Shown: piece by piece, positions 26,090 through 30,413 of the stretch
How the letters are laid out: every line of letters starts with the position of its first letter
Position numbering within the stretch: the stretch's first letter is position 1
Origin: JBBQKI01 sp038326725
GTDB taxonomy: Bacteria; Bacteroidota; Bacteroidia; Flavobacteriales; Flavobacteriaceae
NCBI GenBank assembly: GCA_038326725.1
Contig: JBBQKI010000026.1
Location: 1 to 30,413, forward strand
Length of the DNA: 30,413 nt
Reading direction: 5' to 3'
Made by a program: the position numbers and the translations under genes
Notes under the pieces: model-generated
The model's database searches: none
What the model was told of the DNA's origin: nothing
Seen by the model: the letters and a program-made list of their open reading frames with translations, nothing else

Positions 26090-26674
26090 ATGCTTTCCCT
26101 TAAAATAAACCCCCATTTACTGGAGTGCGGCACCGACGAAGCGGGCCGAGGTTGCCTCGCAGGTCCTGTTACCGCCGCGGCGGTCATTCTTCCGGAGGGT
26201 TTTGCACATCCTTTTTTAACGGATTCAAAACAACTTTCCGCCGAAAAAAGACGGGAACTTCAAATCCTTATCGAAAGGGAAGCCATTTGCTACCAAGTGG
26301 TTCACGTAATGATGGAAGAAATAGACCGCATCAACATTTTGCAAGCCTCCGTTTTGGCGATGCATCTTGCCATTGAAGCACTTTCAAGTCCACCGCAATT
26401 TATTGCAATAGACGGTAATTATTTCAAGCCTTTCGCGCAAATCCCACACCAATGTGTGGTAAAGGGCGACGGCAAATATTTCCATATTGCGGCCGCCTCT
26501 ATTCTTGCAAAAACCCATCGCGATGTCTATATGAAAAACCTGCACGAAGAATTTCCACAGTATAATTGGAAACAAAACAAAGGCTACCCAACCTTGCAAC
26601 ACCGCGCCGCCATTCGGGAATTTGGGATTACGCAATATCATCGGAAAAGTTTCAAGCTTTTTGCGGATAATTAG
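26090..26674 (+). CDS. rnhB: Ribonuclease HII
   Basis: RNase HII cuts the RNA strand at ribonucleotides in DNA, in excision repair and primer removal. The 194-residue product carries the catalytic DEDD set: D16 and E17 in GTDEAGRGCLAGPV, D108 in FIAIDGN and D145 in AAASILAKTHRDVYM. The ending KNKGYPTLQHRAAIREFGITQYHRKSF is typical. The ATG at 26090 begins MLSLKINPHLLECG. A weak -7-like TACCTTG lies at 26062. The lipoprotein gene follows after 62 bases on the same strand. Confidence 0.96.
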   Translation: MLSLKINPHLLECGTDEAGRGCLAGPVTAAAVILPEGFAHPFLTDSKQLSAEKRRELQILIEREAICYQVVHVMMEEIDRINILQASVLAMHLAIEALSSPPQFIAIDGNYFKPFAQIPHQCVVKGDGKYFHIAAASILAKTHRDVYMKNLHEEFPQYNWKQNKGYPTLQHRAAIREFGITQYHRKSFKLFADN

Positions 26675-26723
26675 CTTTAATATTTTTTTACAACAAATTC
26701 AAAAATCGAAAGATCCAAAAATC

Positions 26724-26731
26724 TATTTTTG
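26724..26731 (+). promoter_or_regulatory. Possible -7 box at the start of the lipoprotein gene
   Basis: TATTTTTG fits TAnnTTTG but is only 5 bases before the ATG at 26737, so a transcript from it would be nearly leaderless. No TTG is visible at -33. Confidence 0.35.
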
Positions 26732-26736
26732 TATTT

Positions 26737-29178
26737 ATGAAGCAATTTCTCCAAATCCTATTTTTATTTTCGGTAATTATCTGTTTAATTGGTTGCGACA
26801 CTTCCGTTTCGCGCTCCGGTACCTTAGTGGAATATGTCCCCGAAGGGGTTTCTGTGGTTTTCAAGATTAGGAATTTTGAAACTTTACAAGCCGATCTTAA
26901 AAACTCATCGCTTATTTCCGAATTCGGCAAAACCACGCCACATACTTTTTTTTCGGAAAAATCGCAACTTTTGAAATATTTGAAGCCAACCTCCGAAAGT
27001 TTGCTTTGCGTTTCGGTGGAAAAAGATAGCAGTGCCGCTTTTACTTTTATAACCAAATATTCAAAAACTCTTTTGGTTACCGATTCCATAAAAAATAAAA
27101 GTGTGGAAACCCTTTTTTTTAAAAATAGCGAAATACAACGCGTGGTGATTGAAAACGAAATAGCATTCACGGCAATTGTGGACAGCGTTTTCATCGCTTC
27201 ATCTTCCCAAAAAATACTTCAGGAAATTTTGGAAGGCAAAACAGAAAAAAGCGAAACTTTTCAAAAAGTTTATGCCTTGCCCCATTCGGGAGGGTTAACA
27301 AGCCTTTTGAGAAGTCCGCCGGTAAAAACTGATTCGGTTTCCAACAATTTCGCTTCTTGGGCATCCGTTGACGTGGCCGTATTACCAAACCAAATTTCGG
27401 GAACCGGCATCGTTTTGGCACGCGACACCATCCCGCAATTGTTGAATGTTTTTGAAGGCCAGGCCCCGCAGCTAAACGGTATTGCACAAATTACCCCAAC
27501 CCAAGCCATCGGTGTGCTTTCGTTTACATTTAACGATTCGGAAAAAATTCAGAAAAACCTAAGGGCCTTTCGGGGCGAAAAAGGAGAATTCATCACAACC
27601 GGAATTTTTGGTTCTGTGAATGAAATTGGGATTATTGAATTGCCCCAATCCAAAGCCGTGGTTTTGAAAAGCATAGATGCCTCGCTGACGATGGAGGCTT
27701 TGGGCAGGTTTATTTCCAGTAGTAGCAGCTTTCGGGAAACGGAAATTTTTAATTTCAACGAACCCAGCTTGTTCACCGAAACCTTTTATCCGCTAATTCC
27801 AAAAACCAAGTTGGGAACGATGTTTCAATTGGATAATTTCTTTGTTTTTACCGAAAATGAAACCGTGGCGCAACAGATGATAGCAGCTTATAAAAACAAT
27901 GCTACACTGGAGAACACGGCCTTTTTTGAAGATTACAAATCCAGCTTGAGCGATGCATCCTCACTTTTGATTTTAAAAATGAATGGCGATTCAAATCAAG
28001 CCCTTTCCGGTTTTTTCGATTCTGGAATTGCTTCTGAAGTTAACGGGATTTCATTTAAAAACTATCCTTTGGCTGCGCTTCAATTTAGTTACGACCGAGA
28101 TTTTGCACACTTGAATTTCGTTTGCAAAGAGAGTTCAAATGCTGCCCGAACCACTGCTACGGTTTCGGAAGCATTGAACATAAAATTGGAGAACACCATT
28201 TTGGGAAGCCCGGTTTTCTTCAGCAATAGCAGTTCGGGCGGGAAGGATATCGTTGTTCAAGATTTGGCCAATATACTGTATTATATTTCGGGCAGCGGGA
28301 AAATTTTATGGCAAAAAAAACTGGACGGACCAATTTTGGGGAAAATTGAAGAAGTCGATTTTTTTAAGAACGGCAATACACAAATGGCTTTTGCCACAAA
28401 AAAGAATTTTCACGTATTTGACCGGACCGGGAAAAATGTCTCCCCTTTTCCCTTGAATTTTAAGGATGAAATCACCCGGCCGTTGGCAGTTTTTGATTAT
28501 GATAATAACAGCGATTACCGGTTTATTATTATTCAGGGGAAAGATGTTTTGATGTACGACAAACAAGGGAAAACGGTTAGTGGTTTTACTTTTAAAAAGG
28601 CAAAATCCAACATCGTGCAATCCCCAAAACATATTAGGATCGGAAATAGAGATTATATTTTAATAGCCGAAGAAAACGGGAAACTCAATATTTTAAATCG
28701 TGTTGGAAGCTCACGACTGAATGTTGAGAAAAACTTTCAATTTTCCGAAATACCTATTGCTAAAGAAGAGAATACTTTCGTTGTGGTAACTAGTGAAAAC
28801 ACCAAGGAACGGATTGATGAAAACGGAAAGGTTTCATCCCAAAAACTTGATGTTTCTACAAATTATTGGTTTGAAGTCCAAGGCAATATCAAGGTTACTT
28901 TCGATGATAACATCTTGCGGATAAATGGCAAACCCATTGAGCTTCCGTTGGGCGTATATGGGAAACCGTCACTTACAACCACAAATCGAAAACTATATAT
29001 TTCCATTACCGAAACACAGGAAAACAAGGTATATGTTTTTGATGATAAAGGCGCGGTGCTTCCCGGCTTCCCAATATATGGCACCTCTTCTGCTCACATT
29101 TCGAATGCCAGCAACGGAAAGATAAAACTTACTGTACAGGGCGAAACGGATACGGTTTTGGTATATCAAATGGAATAA
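26737..29178 (+). CDS. Uncharacterised large lipoprotein with C-terminal propeller-like repeats
   Basis: I do not recognise a named family for this 813-residue protein. The N-terminus is a clear lipoprotein signal with lipobox LIGC (Cys20). Residues about 25-470 form a mixed alpha/beta region with repeated segments reminiscent of two-lobed envelope proteins (LVEYVPEGVSVVFKIRNFETLQADL and, later, LGTMFQLDNFFVFTENETVAQQMI), and might match DUF3352-type domains. From about 485 to the end, short repeats recur of the type VLMYDKQGKTVSGF, FHVFDRTGKNVSPF and VYVFDDKGAVLPGF, suggesting a PQQ- or WD-like beta-propeller. It follows rnhB. A role at the envelope is likely, but no function can be assigned. 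Confidence 0.8.
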   Translation: MKQFLQILFLFSVIICLIGCDTSVSRSGTLVEYVPEGVSVVFKIRNFETLQADLKNSSLISEFGKTTPHTFFSEKSQLLKYLKPTSESLLCVSVEKDSSAAFTFITKYSKTLLVTDSIKNKSVETLFFKNSEIQRVVIENEIAFTAIVDSVFIASSSQKILQEILEGKTEKSETFQKVYALPHSGGLTSLLRSPPVKTDSVSNNFASWASVDVAVLPNQISGTGIVLARDTIPQLLNVFEGQAPQLNGIAQITPTQAIGVLSFTFNDSEKIQKNLRAFRGEKGEFITTGIFGSVNEIGIIELPQSKAVVLKSIDASLTMEALGRFISSSSSFRETEIFNFNEPSLFTETFYPLIPKTKLGTMFQLDNFFVFTENETVAQQMIAAYKNNATLENTAFFEDYKSSLSDASSLLILKMNGDSNQALSGFFDSGIASEVNGISFKNYPLAALQFSYDRDFAHLNFVCKESSNAARTTATVSEALNIKLENTILGSPVFFSNSSSGGKDIVVQDLANILYYISGSGKILWQKKLDGPILGKIEEVDFFKNGNTQMAFATKKNFHVFDRTGKNVSPFPLNFKDEITRPLAVFDYDNNSDYRFIIIQGKDVLMYDKQGKTVSGFTFKKAKSNIVQSPKHIRIGNRDYILIAEENGKLNILNRVGSSRLNVEKNFQFSEIPIAKEENTFVVVTSENTKERIDENGKVSSQKLDVSTNYWFEVQGNIKVTFDDNILRINGKPIELPLGVYGKPSLTTTNRKLYISITETQENKVYVFDDKGAVLPGFPIYGTSSAHISNASNGKIKLTVQGETDTVLVYQME

Positions 29179-29259
29179 AAATTCACGATAATTTTTTGAT
29201 TTAAAAACCTTTGGGGGATTTTATTTTAGTAAATTTAAACAACCCAACTTTTAAAACCC

Positions 29260-30413
29260 ATGAGAGTGCTCCTCTCCATACTCCTTTTGCCAATGGCTAT
29301 TGTAGCTTTTGGCCAAAATAATCTGCAGGCAAAAAAACCTTCGGGCAAAGATTCCGTTACACTTTCAATCTATCGATTAAAAATTTCCCAAACTATCAAT
29401 GCACATCCCGATAGTGCTTTGGTGTATATTAAAGAGTTTGAGGATTTTAGCGCTAAGCGAAAATATGCCAACAGCTTAGCAGATGCAGATTATTTATATG
29501 CGCAATATTTCAGAAGAATACAAAAACCAGATTCTGCTTTGTTTTACTTCGAAAAAATGATAGCCAAATCTACCAAAACCAACTATTATCGCGGTTTAGC
29601 AGTGGCATACAATGGACTTTGCAGGACCTATTATTTAATTGGTGAAATTGATAAAGCCATTGAAGCCTGCAATAAAGGGCTTGAGTACACAAAAGATTTT
29701 GATGATATTGGAAACGTCGTTTTAGCTGATACGCATATTGCTTTGGCTATAGCCTATTCCCGTCAAAACAAAATGGAAAAAGCCATATCGCATCTATTAG
29801 TTGTAGATTCCATCCAAAAAAAGGAACCGCTTCGGGAAGATATTATTGCTGCGGCATACCAAAGTTTGGGCAATATTTATTTAGAACTGAAAGAATACAA
29901 TTCCGCAGAAGCATATTATTTAAAAGCGAACAAAGAATTTGAAAAAATTCCGGGTGCTGGAACTTTCTATTTCAACACCACCAATGTTTTTTTGGGGCAG
30001 GTTTATTATCACAAAGGGCAACTTGAAAAAGCAGACAACCTTTTAACCAAAACACTTGCCTTCTTTCAGCAAATAGAGGATCAACGTACCGTTGCTGAAA
30101 TAAACAATTATTTGGGACTTGTGAATTTTGAAAAGGGGAATCTTGAAAAGGCCGAGATGTATTTTCAATATTCATTGGATTTCCAAAAAAAGAACGATTA
30201 TAATCTTGAGGCGGCAGAATCAGCCATTCAGCTTGGAAAATTGAATATTCAAAGAGGAAAAGCGTCTCAAGCAATTAATTTCCTCCAAAGTGCACTCGAT
30301 CATAACCTCGAAATAAAAAATGGAACCATAAACCAAAAGGCACATTCATTACTTGCGGAAGCATACGCCCTGCAAGGAAATTACAAAGCAGCATTCACCA
30401 ACTCGCAAATTGC
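29260..30413 (+). CDS. TPR-repeat protein, 5' part (likely regulator)
   Basis: The gene runs off the right edge; 384 codons are visible. A signal peptide (MRVLLSILLLPMAIVAFGQ) is followed by tandem tetratricopeptide repeats from about residue 45 onward, for example YYLIGEIDKAIEACNKGLEY, GNIYLELKEYNSAEAYYLKAN, GQVYYHKGQLEKADNLLTKTL and GLVNFEKGNLEKAEMYFQYSL. In flavobacteria this arrangement usually precedes a membrane span and a LuxR/AraC-type DNA-binding domain or a histidine kinase, but that part is outside the window, so this is inference. The ATG at 29260 is chosen because it gives the signal peptide; 81 bases separate it from the previous gene. Confidence 0.75.
   Translation, partial: MRVLLSILLLPMAIVAFGQNNLQAKKPSGKDSVTLSIYRLKISQTINAHPDSALVYIKEFEDFSAKRKYANSLADADYLYAQYFRRIQKPDSALFYFEKMIAKSTKTNYYRGLAVAYNGLCRTYYLIGEIDKAIEACNKGLEYTKDFDDIGNVVLADTHIALAIAYSRQNKMEKAISHLLVVDSIQKKEPLREDIIAAAYQSLGNIYLELKEYNSAEAYYLKANKEFEKIPGAGTFYFNTTNVFLGQVYYHKGQLEKADNLLTKTLAFFQQIEDQRTVAEINNYLGLVNFEKGNLEKAEMYFQYSLDFQKKNDYNLEAAESAIQLGKLNIQRGKASQAINFLQSALDHNLEIKNGTINQKAHSLLAEAYALQGNYKAAFTNSQI

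Noticed and set aside
29211..29237. Promoter for the TPR gene (TTG at 29211 and TAAATTTA at 29230)
   Set aside because: Spacing is only 16 bases and the -7 box misses the final G, too weak to list.

Overview
The window reads as chromosomal DNA of a gliding, marine-type member of the Flavobacteriaceae (Bacteroidota). The reasons are the porV-porU-gldJ block of the type IX secretion system (T9SS) and gliding machinery, a secreted protein with a T9SS C-terminal sorting domain, promoter -7 boxes of the Bacteroidota type TAnnTTTG, the lack of Shine-Dalgarno signals, moderately low GC, and a sodium/proton antiporter.

Layout. 1-1680 (minus): pyruvate dehydrogenase genes pdhA then pdhC, with pdhC running off the left edge. 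1681-2015: intergenic, holding a heptanucleotide repeat array and the porV terminator. 2016-7095 (minus): porV and porU, divergent from gldJ (7304-8977, plus), which ends in a terminator just before murF (plus). 10345-14320 (minus): a metallo-beta-lactamase/rhodanese protein, tRNA-Val(GAC), a YitT-family membrane protein, tRNA-Val(UAC) and folC. 14333-18845 (minus): a Vps10/BNR-repeat T9SS substrate, then the tonB-exbD-exbB energy module. 18892-22658 (minus): nhaD, a Glu/Leu-type amino-acid dehydrogenase and anmK. A divergent intergenic region with a heptamer array precedes an acyl-CoA dehydrogenase (plus). It is followed by a convergent outer-membrane putative porin (minus), a second divergent intergenic heptamer array, rnhB, a large unrecognised lipoprotein and a TPR protein cut by the right edge (all plus).

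Most genes are ordinary Flavobacteriaceae housekeeping. PorU and PorV form the attachment complex that removes C-terminal sorting domains and anchors T9SS cargo, GldJ supports the same machine, and the Vps10/BNR protein is a likely cargo. TonB-ExbB-ExbD powers outer-membrane uptake. AnmK, MurF and FolC serve wall recycling, wall synthesis and folate metabolism.

The most interesting signal is a family of degenerate tandem arrays with a strict 7-bp register. They occupy three intergenic regions, each beside predicted -7 boxes. The same words (TTCGCTN, TTCCCTT) recur in the same register inside pdhC, where they encode the flexible linker between two lipoyl domains as five 7-residue peptide repeats. 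Other points for a second look are a folC gene with no canonical start where its conserved N-terminus begins, a tRNA-Val(GAC) with C at position 33, two divergent promoters with identical -7 boxes at identical distances from their genes, and a T9SS cargo with a lipobox-like N-terminus.
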